A DNA stretch of 64,000 nt from a gamma proteobacterium L18 (GCA_000497835.1 KI547172.1:148844-212843), one strand, 5' to 3'. Counted from the first letter of the stretch, positions 33,456 through 42,092 are shown. Notes: generated by a model not told the origin, from the letters alone. Made by a program: numbers and translations.

Positions 33456-34994
33456 TTAGCGCCAGGCTTGGCGTAGGCGTGTCAGGGCGGCGGCGGTGGC
33501 CGTTTCATCCACCGCCGCAAATCCCAGCACCAACCCCGCACGGTTATCCACAGGCTCCTCGGAATCGCTCAGCCAGTAATGACTCAGCGCATTCAGCTCC
33601 ACGCCAGCCTCCTCAGCCTTCGAGACCAATTCCTGCTCCCGTGCCAGGCTTTGCACCGGGATCGTCAGGTGCAAACCCGCTGACACTGTGGGCAACGCCC
33701 CCACCCCAGAGATATCCACAGGCCAGTGCTGCAGCAACGCATCCCGCCGCGCCAACGCTGCCCTGCGCATGCGCCGTATATGCCGCTGGAAATGCCCATC
33801 GGCAATGAACCGCGCCATGACCCGCTGGGTGCCAATCTCCGAATGGCGCATGGCTACCGCGCGCTTGCGCGAGAACGCTTCAGCCAAGGCTGGCGGCACT
33901 ACCAGGTAGCCCAGCCGCAGCGCCGGAAAAGCCACCTTGCCAAAGGTACCCACGTACAACACCCGCTCACTGCGATCCAGCGCGGCCAATGGCGCCAGCG
34001 GTGCGCCGCTGTAGCGGTACTCGCCGTCGTAGTCGTCTTCGATGATCCAGCCCTGATTGCGCTCGGCCCACTCCAGGAGTGCCAGGCGACGCGCCAGGCT
34101 CAGGGTGACACCAGTGGGGTATTGGTGCGCAGGCGTGACATAAACCATGCGGCAGCCATGGATTTGCTCAAGCGCAGCGCATACCAAGCCTTCGCCATCC
34201 ACCGGCACGCCCTTGAGCACGGCGCCAGCGTTGGCGAAGGCGTGACCCGCTGCCCGATAGCCCGGGTTTTCCACAGCAACGGTGTCGCCAGCGTCCACCA
34301 GCAACTGTGCACAAAGCCCAATTGCCTCCTGTGCACCGGTGGTGATCAGAATTTGCTCAGCGGTGCAGTTGAGTCCACGCGAACTGCGTAAATAGGCGGC
34401 GATCAGCGCCCGCAGGCCCGGGTCACCCGCAGGGTCGCCATAGCCGAGCAATGCCGGGTCCGGCTCACGCCAGAAAGCCGCGGAAAGCTTGGCCCACGTG
34501 GCGAAGGGAAACAGGTCGAAGGCCGGAACACCCACCCGAAACGCCCTGGGAGGACCACTGCGCACGGGCGAAATATGGTGCTCGTCCAGAAGCTTGAAAG
34601 CGTCACTGTGGATAACTTTACTGGACGAAAACCCAGTATTTTCAGGTGATTTTGTGGATAAACCTGTGGAAAAACCCATGGATAACCCTGTGGACAGTTT
34701 TGTGGATAGTTTTTTCGCAGGCGCCTCCAGCACTGCCACATATGTGCCGTCGCCTACCTTCCCCTGCAGGAAGCCTTCGGCGTACAACTGGTCATAAGCG
34801 CGCACCACGGTATTGCGCGACACCCCCAACGCCCCTGCCAGATCGCGGCTGGCGGGCATCCGCGTGCCGCTGGCCAGACGTCCGTCGAGCACACGCTGGC
34901 GCAGGGCCTGGTACAGGCCACGGCTGAGCCCACGGGTAGCGTCCAACTGAATACCGGCTGGGTCGAATGGCAACGCGGGAGACGTGATCGTCAC
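33456..34994 (-). CDS. MocR/GabR/PdxR-family regulator (GntR HTH fused to aminotransferase-like domain)
   Basis: A 512-residue protein. The N-terminal GntR winged HTH (GLYQALRQRVLDGRLASGTRMPASRDLAGALGVSRNTVVRAYDQL) is joined by a linker of (K/G)-L-S-T tetrapeptide repeats to a PLP aminotransferase-like domain with EDDYDGEYRY and the Lys in VGTFGKVAFPALRLGY. It senses a PLP-linked amine or vitamer and probably controls the divergent paiB-GNAT genes. Start: GTG at 34994; an upstream ATG exists, but the HTH begins after 34994. The linker DNA is a tandem array of DnaA-box-like units. Confidence 0.92.
   Translation of the reverse strand: MTITSPALPFDPAGIQLDATRGLSRGLYQALRQRVLDGRLASGTRMPASRDLAGALGVSRNTVVRAYDQLYAEGFLQGKVGDGTYVAVLEAPAKKLSTKLSTGLSMGFSTGLSTKSPENTGFSSSKVIHSDAFKLLDEHHISPVRSGPPRAFRVGVPAFDLFPFATWAKLSAAFWREPDPALLGYGDPAGDPGLRALIAAYLRSSRGLNCTAEQILITTGAQEAIGLCAQLLVDAGDTVAVENPGYRAAGHAFANAGAVLKGVPVDGEGLVCAALEQIHGCRMVYVTPAHQYPTGVTLSLARRLALLEWAERNQGWIIEDDYDGEYRYSGAPLAPLAALDRSERVLYVGTFGKVAFPALRLGYLVVPPALAEAFSRKRAVAMRHSEIGTQRVMARFIADGHFQRHIRRMRRAALARRDALLQHWPVDISGVGALPTVSAGLHLTIPVQSLAREQELVSKAEEAGVELNALSHYWLSDSEEPVDNRAGLVLGFAAVDETATAAALTRLRQAWR
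34607..34712. repeat. DnaA-box-like tandem array inside the MocR gene
   Basis: Five contiguous 12-bp units run from 34653 to 34712 (TGTGGATAAACC, TGTGGAAAAACC, CATGGATAACCC, TGTGGACAGTTT, TGTGGATAGTTT). Each starts with a perfect or near match to the DnaA box TGTGGATAA. A further perfect box is at 34607-34615. The units are in frame and encode the tetrapeptide repeats of the protein linker. Further boxes in the same gene: TTATCCACA at 33544-33552 and TTTTCCACA at 34267-34275. Confidence 0.75.
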
Positions 34995-35023
34995 GGTAAT
35001 GGCCCTATGAAAATGACAGTAAA

Positions 35024-35042
35024 TGGATCTTACAAAGGTCCA
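35024..35042. promoter_or_regulatory. Palindromic operator candidate between mocR-like gene and paiB
   Basis: TGGATCTTACAAAGGTCCA is a near-perfect 19-bp palindrome, 30 bases upstream of the MocR start and 45 upstream of paiB. Its position suits autoregulation by the MocR protein. Confidence 0.45.
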
Positions 35043-35086
35043 ATCCACTGCCTAGGATAGCTATATCGACCGAGGAATATCGACCC

Positions 35087-35713
35087 ATGTACCTACCCTC
35101 CGCTTTCCACGACCAGGATATCCAGCGCCTGCAACAGCAGATGGAAGACAGCCGCCTGGCCATCGTCGTGACCCACGGCGAAAACGGCCTGCTGGCCAGC
35201 CACGTGCCGCTGTTGCTGGACCGCAGCGCAGGCGAGTTCGGTGCCGTCCGCGGCCACCTGGCCCGGGCCAATCCGCAATGGCGTGACTTGGAAAATGGCA
35301 GCGAAGCAATGGTGATCTTCAGCGGCGCCGACGCCTACATCAGCCCCAATTTCTACCCCAGCAAGGCTGAGCACGGTAAAGCGGTACCCACCTGGAATTT
35401 CCTCGCCGTGCATGCCTACGGCACCGCCGAGGTATTCAGCGACGCCGAGCGCCTGCGCTCATTGGTCAGCCAGCTCACCGACCGTCACGAAGCCAGCCAG
35501 CAGAAGCCTTGGGCGGTGGATGACGCACCGGCCGATTACCTGCAAAGCATGCTGAAGGCCATCGTCGGCTTTGAGTTGCCGATTGCCCGCCTGGAAGGCA
35601 AGCGAAAACTAAGCCAGAACCGCAGCGCCGCCGACATCGCCGGCGTGCAACAGGGCCTGGCTGCCAGCACCGATCCTCTGGACAACGCTGTTGCCCAGCT
35701 CATGACGCCTTGA
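35087..35713 (+). CDS. paiB: FMN-binding negative transcriptional regulator family (PaiB-like)
   Basis: A 208-residue split-barrel flavoprotein of the PaiB family: NGLLASHVPLLL, GADAYISPNFYPSK, KAVPTWNFLAVHAYG and the C-terminal EGKRKLSQNRS are family-typical. Despite its name, the biochemical role is uncertain. It is followed by two GNAT genes; in Bacillus, PaiB is also paired with a GNAT (PaiA, a polyamine acetyltransferase), so a polyamine-related role is plausible. Confidence 0.88.
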   Translation: MYLPSAFHDQDIQRLQQQMEDSRLAIVVTHGENGLLASHVPLLLDRSAGEFGAVRGHLARANPQWRDLENGSEAMVIFSGADAYISPNFYPSKAEHGKAVPTWNFLAVHAYGTAEVFSDAERLRSLVSQLTDRHEASQQKPWAVDDAPADYLQSMLKAIVGFELPIARLEGKRKLSQNRSAADIAGVQQGLAASTDPLDNAVAQLMTP

Positions 35714-35722
35714 GGAGTCTGC

Positions 35723-36169
35723 ATGTCATCCGTTGAAATCCGTCCGGTCAGCGCCGCCGACCACGATCACTGGCTGCCGCTGTGGCAGGCCTACCTGCGC
35801 TTCTACGATACTGAGTTGGCCCCGGCGGTCAGCGACGTCACCTGGCAGCGCATGCTCGACGCCGCCGAGCCCACCAACGCCGCGCTGGCTTGGCAGGACG
35901 GCCGTGCCATTGGCATGGTCAACTTCATCTACCATCGTTCGAACTGGTCCATCGAAAACTCCTGCTACCTGCAGGATCTTTTCGTCACTGAAGAAGCTCG
36001 AGGGCTGGGCGTAGGCCGCAAGCTGATCGAACACGTGTATGCCACCGCTGCGGCCAATGGCTGCGTGAAGGTGCACTGGTTGACCCACGAAACCAATGCC
36101 ACGGCCATCCAGTTGTACGAGCGCGTGGCCGAACGCCCCGGCTTCATCCAATTTCGCAAAGCTGTGTAG
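35723..36169 (+). CDS. GNAT-family N-acetyltransferase
   Basis: A 148-residue GNAT. The acetyl-CoA pyrophosphate loop is EEARGLGVGRKLIEHV (the Q/RxxGxG/A pattern), preceded by CYLQDLFV and followed by HWLTHETNATAIQLYERV. It should acetylate a small amine or amino-acid substrate. It follows paiB by nine bases and precedes another GNAT by nine bases, an operon arrangement divergent from the MocR regulator. Confidence 0.88.
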   Translation: MSSVEIRPVSAADHDHWLPLWQAYLRFYDTELAPAVSDVTWQRMLDAAEPTNAALAWQDGRAIGMVNFIYHRSNWSIENSCYLQDLFVTEEARGLGVGRKLIEHVYATAAANGCVKVHWLTHETNATAIQLYERVAERPGFIQFRKAV

Positions 36170-36178
36170 GAATTGATT

Positions 36179-36847
36179 ATGTCCAACCCGCTTACCACCT
36201 GGCAGCCGGCTGTTGAACCCAGCGGCTCGACCTTGCAGGGCCGCTTTATCCGCCTGGAAAAATTGGATGTCGGCCACCACGGCGATGACCTGTGGGCCGC
36301 GTTGCAGGGCCCCGATCCGAAGCTGTGGGACTACCTGCCCTACGGCCCGTTCACTGAGCGGGGGCTGTTCGATGCCTGGCTCAAGGGCCAGGCCGCCAGC
36401 ACCGATCCGCTGTTCTACACAGTGATCGACCTGGCCAGTGGCAAGGCAGAAGGCATCCTCAGCTTGATGTCGATCGTGCCCGAGCACGGCCGTATCGAGA
36501 TCGGTCATGTGGCCTTCGGCGCGCCGATGCAGCGCACGCCGAAAAGCACTGAAGCGGTGTACCTGCTGGCCAAACTGGCCTTCGCGCTGGGCAATCGCCG
36601 CCTGGAGTGGAAGTGCAACAACGCCAATGCGCGCTCAAAGCAAGCAGCCGAGCGTCTGGGTTTTACCTTCGAAGGGGTGTTCTGGCAGCACATGATCGTC
36701 AAGGGCCAGAACCGCGACACGGCCTGGTATTCGATCACCGACAGCCAGTGGCCGGCCGTGCACGCCGCGTTCGAGGCCTGGCTGGCGGATGCCAACCAGG
36801 GCCCGAGCGGTCAGCTCAAAAGCTTGAGCCAGCTGCGCGCCGGTTAA
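36179..36847 (+). CDS. GNAT-family N-acetyltransferase, RimJ/RimL-like
   Basis: A 222-residue protein of the RimJ/RimL branch: an N-terminal LQGRFIRLEKLDVGHHGDDLW, then GHVAFGAPMQRTPKSTEAVYLLAKLAF and the typical RLEWKCNNANARSKQAAERLGFTFEG. The start is the ATG at 36179 with TAGGA upstream; the TTG two codons earlier is unlikely. Its stop overlaps by four bases the stop of the convergent methyltransferase gene. Confidence 0.88.
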   Translation: MSNPLTTWQPAVEPSGSTLQGRFIRLEKLDVGHHGDDLWAALQGPDPKLWDYLPYGPFTERGLFDAWLKGQAASTDPLFYTVIDLASGKAEGILSLMSIVPEHGRIEIGHVAFGAPMQRTPKSTEAVYLLAKLAFALGNRRLEWKCNNANARSKQAAERLGFTFEGVFWQHMIVKGQNRDTAWYSITDSQWPAVHAAFEAWLADANQGPSGQLKSLSQLRAG

Positions 36848-37740
36848 AGTCCGGTGGCCAGCACGGCGATGTGTTCCGGGCCGATGCCGCAGCAACCGCC
36901 GATGTGGGTGGCGCCCCGTGCGCGCCAGTCGGCGGCCCACTGCAGGTAGCCCGGCGGGTCGAGGTCTTCGCGCAGTTCGTCCAGGCCATCGTTGGCCTTG
37001 GCGTCCTTGGGTTGCGGCGGGAAGGCGTTTGCGTAGGCGCCAATGGCGACATCGGCCCCCAATGCTGCAAAGGTGTCGCGGGCCGCATCGATGGCCGCGC
37101 CAATCACTTCAGGCTGGCTGCAGTTGAACAACAGCACTTGCACGCCCAGCTCGGCGGCGGCTTTGGCCGCCTCGGCTACCGGCTCGCCGGAGCGCAGGCG
37201 TGGTACCTCGTCGGTGTCCTCATCCTTGAGCGTAAACGACAGCCAGAACGGTTTGCCGTCTGCAGGCAGGCCAGCGCGAATGGCGCGCGCCTCGGCGATG
37301 CAGCTCTGAGTCTCAGCCAGCCACAGGTCGACATGGGGGGCCAGGCCGCGCACCAGCGGCTGCAGCAACTCTTCCACACGTTGCGGCTGGAACAGATCCG
37401 GACGGTACGAGCCAAACAGCGGCGGCAACGAGCCTGCAACCAAGGCCTTGCCCGATGCTGCATCCGCTGCTTCGCGAGCCAGTCGGCCAGCCACACCCGC
37501 GAGAGCCTCGCCTTCGCGGGCAAAGCGTTCCTCACCAATATGGAACGGCACCACCGCGTAACTGTTGCTGGTGATCACCTGCGATCCGCTATCGATATAA
37601 GCCGCGTGAACATCGCGAACCGCGTCTGGCGCTTCCCCTAACGCCAGCGCCGACCACTCGGGCTGCCGGAACGGCGCACCACGGCGCTGCAACTCACGGC
37701 CCATGCCGCCATCGAGAATTACCACTGCCGCTTTGGTCAT
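36844..37740 (-). CDS. Homocysteine S-methyltransferase family protein
   Basis: A 298-residue Pfam S-methyl-transferase domain protein. ILDGGMGREL is at the N-terminus; the zinc-binding cysteines are in LLFNCSQPE and in the C-terminal IGGCCGIGPEHI. Relatives (MmuM) transfer a methyl group from S-methylmethionine or another donor to homocysteine to make methionine. It is divergent from an amino-acid ABC importer gene pair (about 110 bases apart), which may supply the methyl donor. The start at 37740 is preferred over the in-frame ATG 12 codons upstream by family alignment. Confidence 0.88.
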   Translation of the reverse strand: MTKAAVVILDGGMGRELQRRGAPFRQPEWSALALGEAPDAVRDVHAAYIDSGSQVITSNSYAVVPFHIGEERFAREGEALAGVAGRLAREAADAASGKALVAGSLPPLFGSYRPDLFQPQRVEELLQPLVRGLAPHVDLWLAETQSCIAEARAIRAGLPADGKPFWLSFTLKDEDTDEVPRLRSGEPVAEAAKAAAELGVQVLLFNCSQPEVIGAAIDAARDTFAALGADVAIGAYANAFPPQPKDAKANDGLDELREDLDPPGYLQWAADWRARGATHIGGCCGIGPEHIAVLATGL

Positions 37741-37848
37741 ATGCCATCCGCTTATATCGATATGAAAAAAACTCACTATGAGCGAGTTGGTTATAACTAT
37801 TTAATACGGCCATTCAATTAACTTACAACCGTTTTTTTGGGGAATCCT

Positions 37849-38670
37849 GTGAATCTACGCGCTCTGCTAGGCATCGGCTTGATCACCTTGGCCGCCTCTA
37901 CCCAAGCCTTGGCCGGCGCCACGCTGCAACGCGTGCAGGACCACAAGGAACTGGTGGGCGTGTTGATGGAAAGTTATCCACCGTTCTCGTTCCTCAACGA
38001 ACAGAACCAGCTGGATGGCTTCGATGTGGACGTGGCCAAGGCCGTGGCCGCCAAGCTGGGCGTGACCCTGCGCCTGGAGACACCTTCCTGGGACGTGATT
38101 GCCGCTGGCCACTGGAGCGGGCGCTATGACATCTGCATCTGCTCGATGACCCCGAGCAAGGCCCGCGCCGAAGTGTTCGACTTCCCCGTGGAGTACTACG
38201 CCTCGCCGGCTGTGATCGTGGTCAACGCCAACGATGACCGCATTCATTCGGCCAAGGATCTGTCCGGCAAAAAGGTCGGCCTCACCAGCGCCTCCAGCTA
38301 CGAAAGCTACCTGAACAAGAACCTGGTGATCGAAGGCGCCGAAGACAAGCCGCTGGTCTACCCGTTCGACAACGTCGAAATTGCCCCGTACGACACCGAC
38401 AACGTCGCCTTTCAGGATCTGGGCCTGGGCGCCGGCAAGCGCCTGGACGCGATCCTGACCAATCTGGTGACCGCGCAGCCACGTTTGAACCAGGACAAGC
38501 GCTTCAAACTGGCCGGCGCGCCGCTGTATGAAGAGCCCAACTCGGTGGCCATCGAGAAAGGCGACCCGCAGTGGGATGCCAAGGTACGCGAGGTGTTCGC
38601 CCAGCTGAAGCAGGACGGCACACTGAGCAAACTGTCACAGAAATGGATCGGCGCCGACATCAGTAAATGA
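37849..38670 (+). CDS. Amino-acid ABC transporter substrate-binding protein
   Basis: A 273-residue periplasmic protein of SBP family 3. GTG start with GGGG seven to ten bases upstream; signal peptide about residues 1-22 (RALLGIGLITLAASTQALA). Family features: YPPFSFLNEQNQLDGFDVDVAKAVAAKLG and SWDVIAAGHWSGRYDICICSMTPSKAR. The ligand is unknown; the methyltransferase gene opposite suggests a sulfur amino acid. The following permease overlaps by four bases. Confidence 0.9.
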   Translation: MNLRALLGIGLITLAASTQALAGATLQRVQDHKELVGVLMESYPPFSFLNEQNQLDGFDVDVAKAVAAKLGVTLRLETPSWDVIAAGHWSGRYDICICSMTPSKARAEVFDFPVEYYASPAVIVVNANDDRIHSAKDLSGKKVGLTSASSYESYLNKNLVIEGAEDKPLVYPFDNVEIAPYDTDNVAFQDLGLGAGKRLDAILTNLVTAQPRLNQDKRFKLAGAPLYEEPNSVAIEKGDPQWDAKVREVFAQLKQDGTLSKLSQKWIGADISK

Positions 38671-39500
38671 CTTCCTTCGAGCCCCCACGCCCGCCCCAGC
38701 AGGTTCGCGAAAGCCTACTGCAGCGGGTATTCACCTTCCGCACTCGGCTGTACCTGACCTGGGCGGCGATGTTCGCCCTGTTCGCGGCGTTTTTTCTCAG
38801 TTTTGACCTTAAACTGTCGATCATTCTCGACAAACTGCCGAACTTGGTCGGTTGGCATCTGGCGCCCAACGGCTTCCTGCAGGGCGCGGCGCTGACGTTG
38901 TTCCTGTGCCTGTGCTCGATCGTGATTTCTGTGCTGCTGGGCTTCGCCACCGCCCTGGCGCGGTTGTCCAACAGCGCCGTGGCCTTTGGCATCGCCAGTT
39001 TTTACGCCTCGTTCTTCCGTGGCACGCCGCTGCTGATCCAGATCCTGCTGATCTATCTGGGCCTGCCGCAGTTGGGCATCGTGCCGGGCGCCATCAGCGC
39101 GGGCATCATCGCCCTGTCGCTGAACTACGGTGCCTACCTGAGCGAGATTTTCCGCGCCGGCATCATCGGCGTTGCCGCCGGCCAGCGCGAAGCCGCCCTG
39201 GCCTTGGGACTGCGCCCGGCGCAAATTTTCTGGCGGGTCACCTTGCCCCAGGCCATGCGCACCATCATCCCGCCCACCACCAATCAGTTCATCTCGATGC
39301 TCAAGGATTCTTCGCTGATTTCGGTGATGGGTGTATGGGAAGTGATGTTCCTGGCGCAGTCCTACGGGCGCTCCAGTTACCGCTATATCGAGATGCTGAC
39401 CACGGCGGCGATCCTGTACTGGGCCATGTCGATTGGCATGGAGTTGGTGCAGGCGCGACTGGAAGCCTATTACGGCAAGGCCTACCGCGAGCGTCGCTGA
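38667..39500 (+). CDS. Amino-acid ABC transporter permease
   Basis: A 277-residue HisM/GlnP-type permease with a longer N-terminal cytosolic and first-helix region than usual. The EAA loop is GQREAALALGLRPAQIFWRVTLPQAMRTIIPP. It is co-translated with the binding protein. No ATPase gene follows, so it must use a subunit encoded elsewhere or one separated by rearrangement. Confidence 0.92.
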   Translation: MTSFEPPRPPQQVRESLLQRVFTFRTRLYLTWAAMFALFAAFFLSFDLKLSIILDKLPNLVGWHLAPNGFLQGAALTLFLCLCSIVISVLLGFATALARLSNSAVAFGIASFYASFFRGTPLLIQILLIYLGLPQLGIVPGAISAGIIALSLNYGAYLSEIFRAGIIGVAAGQREAALALGLRPAQIFWRVTLPQAMRTIIPPTTNQFISMLKDSSLISVMGVWEVMFLAQSYGRSSYRYIEMLTTAAILYWAMSIGMELVQARLEAYYGKAYRERR

Positions 39501-39560
39501 GGTGACGGCTCCCGTGGCGGAACATTTACCGAATTTTTAGCGGTCCACTTTCAGGTCAGT

Positions 39561-39588
39561 GTTAGCGGCGTACTCAGTACGCCCTAAC
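39561..39588. repeat. Near-perfect hairpin upstream of an orphan gene
   Basis: GTTAGCGGCGTAC pairs with GTACGCCCTAAC (one bulged base) around a three-base loop. It lies between the permease stop and the start of the gene at 39608, only 20 bases before its ATG and just before the ribosome-binding site GAAGAGGAAC. Confidence 0.6.
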
Positions 39589-39607
39589 CACTGGAAGAGG
39601 AACAATC

Positions 39608-40186
39608 ATGAGCAACTACGTTGAAGCTGCCGAATGGTGGCGAGTGCCAGCCCCGCAACTGCACGTCAACAAATACCACAGCATCATTCTTGACCGCGGC
39701 GAAATGCACAAAGCTGTGCCGGACAGCAAGAATCAGTACCTTTTCTCCGAAACCGGGGCTGGCGTGAAACCGCTCGCCATCGTCGGTACCGCGTTGCAAA
39801 TCACGGAATTGCTGGAGCGCTCGAGCAACCGCAGCATTGTCAGCGATATCAAAAGCCTGCAAACCCTCTACATGGGCGTGTCGCTGTATGTGCCCAAGGA
39901 GCGCTTTGAAGGTGTATTCCCGCTGAATGAAGTGGCCAAAGGCTTGGCGGACTTTGCGATTGGTATCTGGGGCAGCGCGGTACGCGAAGCCAGCCAAGCG
40001 GAAGAGATCGCGCTGTTCATGGCCAAGCTAATGAAAGCCAGCCCCAAGGAAAAACAGCAGGGCAATAACCTCTTTGTGAAGTTCAGCTACCTGCAAGAGG
40101 AAGGCATGTTCAAGGTCGGTAAATCGCGGGTTTCCTGCAAGGAAATCCAGAAACAATTGCTGGCGCACCTTCCCTTCAGGAAATGA
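39608..40186 (+). CDS. Hypothetical protein
   Basis: 192 residues, no signal peptide or membrane segment, unrecognised. Notable features are an N-terminal YVEAAEWWRVPAPQLHVNKYHSIILDRGEMH, a central Ser/Leu-rich stretch, and a basic, Lys-rich C-terminal half (KASPKEKQQGNN...KVGKSRVSCKEIQKQL). GAAGAGGAAC precedes the ATG, supporting a real gene. Base use looks slightly less GC-rich than its neighbours. It stands alone, with a REP directly after it. Confidence 0.75.
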   Translation: MSNYVEAAEWWRVPAPQLHVNKYHSIILDRGEMHKAVPDSKNQYLFSETGAGVKPLAIVGTALQITELLERSSNRSIVSDIKSLQTLYMGVSLYVPKERFEGVFPLNEVAKGLADFAIGIWGSAVREASQAEEIALFMAKLMKASPKEKQQGNNLFVKFSYLQEEGMFKVGKSRVSCKEIQKQLLAHLPFRK

Positions 40187-40189
40187 ACC

Positions 40190-40223
40190 GTAGCCGCTGC
40201 CGCCGGCCCGCGGCAGCGGCTAC
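40190..40223. repeat. REP hairpin (GTAGCCGCTGCCG arms)
   Basis: GTAGCCGCTGCCG (40190-40202) and CGGCAGCGGCTAC (40211-40223) are perfectly complementary with an 8-nt loop. Confidence 0.8.
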
Positions 40224-40242
40224 AGATGGGTATGGTGCGGAT

Positions 40243-40267
40243 AAAAAAAAGGGGGCCGAAGCCCCCC
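40243..40267 (-). terminator. Rho-independent terminator of the pyruvate carboxylase operon
   Basis: On the minus strand a GGGGGGC-TTC-GGCCCCC stem-loop is followed by eight T residues, 17 bases after the oadA stop. Confidence 0.92.
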
Positions 40268-40283
40268 AGAGGTTAAACGTTGA

Positions 40284-42092
40284 TCAGGCTACGATTTCGA
40301 TCAGGATCTCGCCCGGGTTCACGCGGTCGCCCTTGGCGATGTGGATGGCGGTGATCTTGCCGGCAATCGGTGCCTGCACTTCGGTTTCCATCTTCATCGC
40401 CTCGGTGATCAGCAGCGCCTGGCCGGCTTTGACCACGTCGCCCTCCTTCACCAGTACATCGACGATGTTGCCTGGCATGGTGGTGCTCACGTGGCCCGGT
40501 TCGCTGGCCTGCTTGCGCTTGCCGATGCCGCTGCCGACGAATTCGTTGAGCGGTTCGAAGACCACTTCTTCCGGCATGCCATCAATGGACAGGTAGAAGT
40601 GGCGCTTGCCTTCAGCCTTGACACCCACACCGGTGATGTCGACGCGGTAGGTTTCGCCGTGCACGTCGATGACAAACTCGGTCGGCACGCCTTCGCCACC
40701 TGCCGATGGCGCCTTGCCTGGCTCCGGGATAGGCAGCAGTACTTCGGGGGTCAGCTTGCCGGCAGCGCGTTCTTCGAGGAACTTGCGGCCAATGTCAGGG
40801 AACATGGCGTAGGTCAGCACGTCCTCTTCCGAAGTGGCCAGGGTGCCGATCTCGCCACGCAGACGTACCATTTCCGGCTTGAGCAAGTCGGCCGGGCGGA
40901 CGTCGATCACCTCTTCGCTGCCAATGGCCTGGCGACGCAGCTTCTCGTTGACCTGGCCGGGGGCCTGGCCGTAGCCGCCCTGCAGGTACAGCTTCACTTC
41001 GTTGGTGATGGTCTTGTAGCGCTCGCCGGCCAGCACGTTGAAGAACGCCTGGGTACCGACGATCTGCGACGTCGGGGTCACCAGCGGCGGGAAGCCCAAG
41101 TCTTCGCGCACGCGCGGGATCTCGGCCAGCACTTCATTCATGCGGCTGAGCGCGCCCTGCTCCTTGAGCTGGTTGGCCAGGTTGGAAATCATCCCGCCCG
41201 GTACCTGGTTGACCTGCACTCGGGTATCGACTGCGGTGAACTCGCTCTCGAACTGGTGATATTTCTTACGCACGGCGTAGAAATACAGGCCGATTTCCTG
41301 CAACAGTTCCAGGCTCAGGCCGGTGTCGAATTCGCTACCCTTCAGCGCTGCGACCATGGACTCGGTGCCCGGGTGGCTGGTGCCCCAGGCGAAGCTGGAG
41401 ATGGCGGTGTCGATGTGATCGGCGCCGTTTTCCACAGCCTTCAACTGGCACATGGCAGCCAGGCCGGCGGTGTCGTGGGAGTGGATGAACACCGGCAGCG
41501 ACTGCTCGGCCTTCAGCGCACGGACCAGCTCACCGGTGGCGTACGGGGTCAGCAGACCAGCCATGTCCTTGATCGCCACCGAGTCGCAACCCATGGCTTC
41601 CATCTTCTTGGCCTGGGCCACGAACGCATCGATGGTGTGCACCGGGCTGGTGGTGTAGGCAATGGTGCCCTGGGCATGCTTGCCGGCAGCCTTCACCGCC
41701 TCGATGGCCACGCGCAGGTTACGCACGTCGTTCATGGCGTCGAAGATCCGGAACACGTCGATACCGTTCACCGCCGCCTTGGCGACGAAGGCGCGCACCA
41801 CGTCATCGCTGTAGTGGCGATAGCCCAGCAGGTTCTGGCCGCGCAGCAGCATTTGCAGGCGAGTGTTGGGCAAGGCGGCGCGCAGCTTGCGCAGACGCTC
41901 CCACGGGTCTTCCTTGAGGAAGCGCACGCAGGCGTCAAAGGTGGCGCCGCCCCACACTTCCAGCGACCAGTAGCCGACCTTGTCGAGCTTGTCGCAGATG
42001 GGCAGCATGTCTTCGGTGCGCATGCGGGTGGCCAGCAGGGACTGGTGGGCGTCGCGCAGGATTGTGTCTGTAACGAAGATCTTCTTTGTCAT
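40284..42092 (-). CDS. oadA: Pyruvate carboxylase subunit B (oxaloacetate decarboxylase alpha-like, biotinylated)
   Basis: A 602-residue protein with the carboxyltransferase domain first (TKKIFVTDTILRDAHQSLLATRMRTEDML; LLRGQNLLGYRHYSDDVV), then a conserved PYC/OadA linker, and a C-terminal biotinyl domain with ITEAMKMETEV (biotin on the Lys of MKM). With the subunit encoded at 42191-43606 it makes oxaloacetate from pyruvate and bicarbonate. The start at 42092 follows GGAGATACCA. There are no adjacent beta/gamma membrane subunits, so it is not a sodium-pumping decarboxylase. Confidence 0.95.
   Translation of the reverse strand: MTKKIFVTDTILRDAHQSLLATRMRTEDMLPICDKLDKVGYWSLEVWGGATFDACVRFLKEDPWERLRKLRAALPNTRLQMLLRGQNLLGYRHYSDDVVRAFVAKAAVNGIDVFRIFDAMNDVRNLRVAIEAVKAAGKHAQGTIAYTTSPVHTIDAFVAQAKKMEAMGCDSVAIKDMAGLLTPYATGELVRALKAEQSLPVFIHSHDTAGLAAMCQLKAVENGADHIDTAISSFAWGTSHPGTESMVAALKGSEFDTGLSLELLQEIGLYFYAVRKKYHQFESEFTAVDTRVQVNQVPGGMISNLANQLKEQGALSRMNEVLAEIPRVREDLGFPPLVTPTSQIVGTQAFFNVLAGERYKTITNEVKLYLQGGYGQAPGQVNEKLRRQAIGSEEVIDVRPADLLKPEMVRLRGEIGTLATSEEDVLTYAMFPDIGRKFLEERAAGKLTPEVLLPIPEPGKAPSAGGEGVPTEFVIDVHGETYRVDITGVGVKAEGKRHFYLSIDGMPEEVVFEPLNEFVGSGIGKRKQASEPGHVSTTMPGNIVDVLVKEGDVVKAGQALLITEAMKMETEVQAPIAGKITAIHIAKGDRVNPGEILIEIVA

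Noticed and set aside
40284..42092. Sodium-pumping oxaloacetate decarboxylase alpha subunit
   Set aside because: No beta or gamma membrane subunits are adjacent, and a biotin carboxylase gene is, so it is the two-subunit pyruvate carboxylase.
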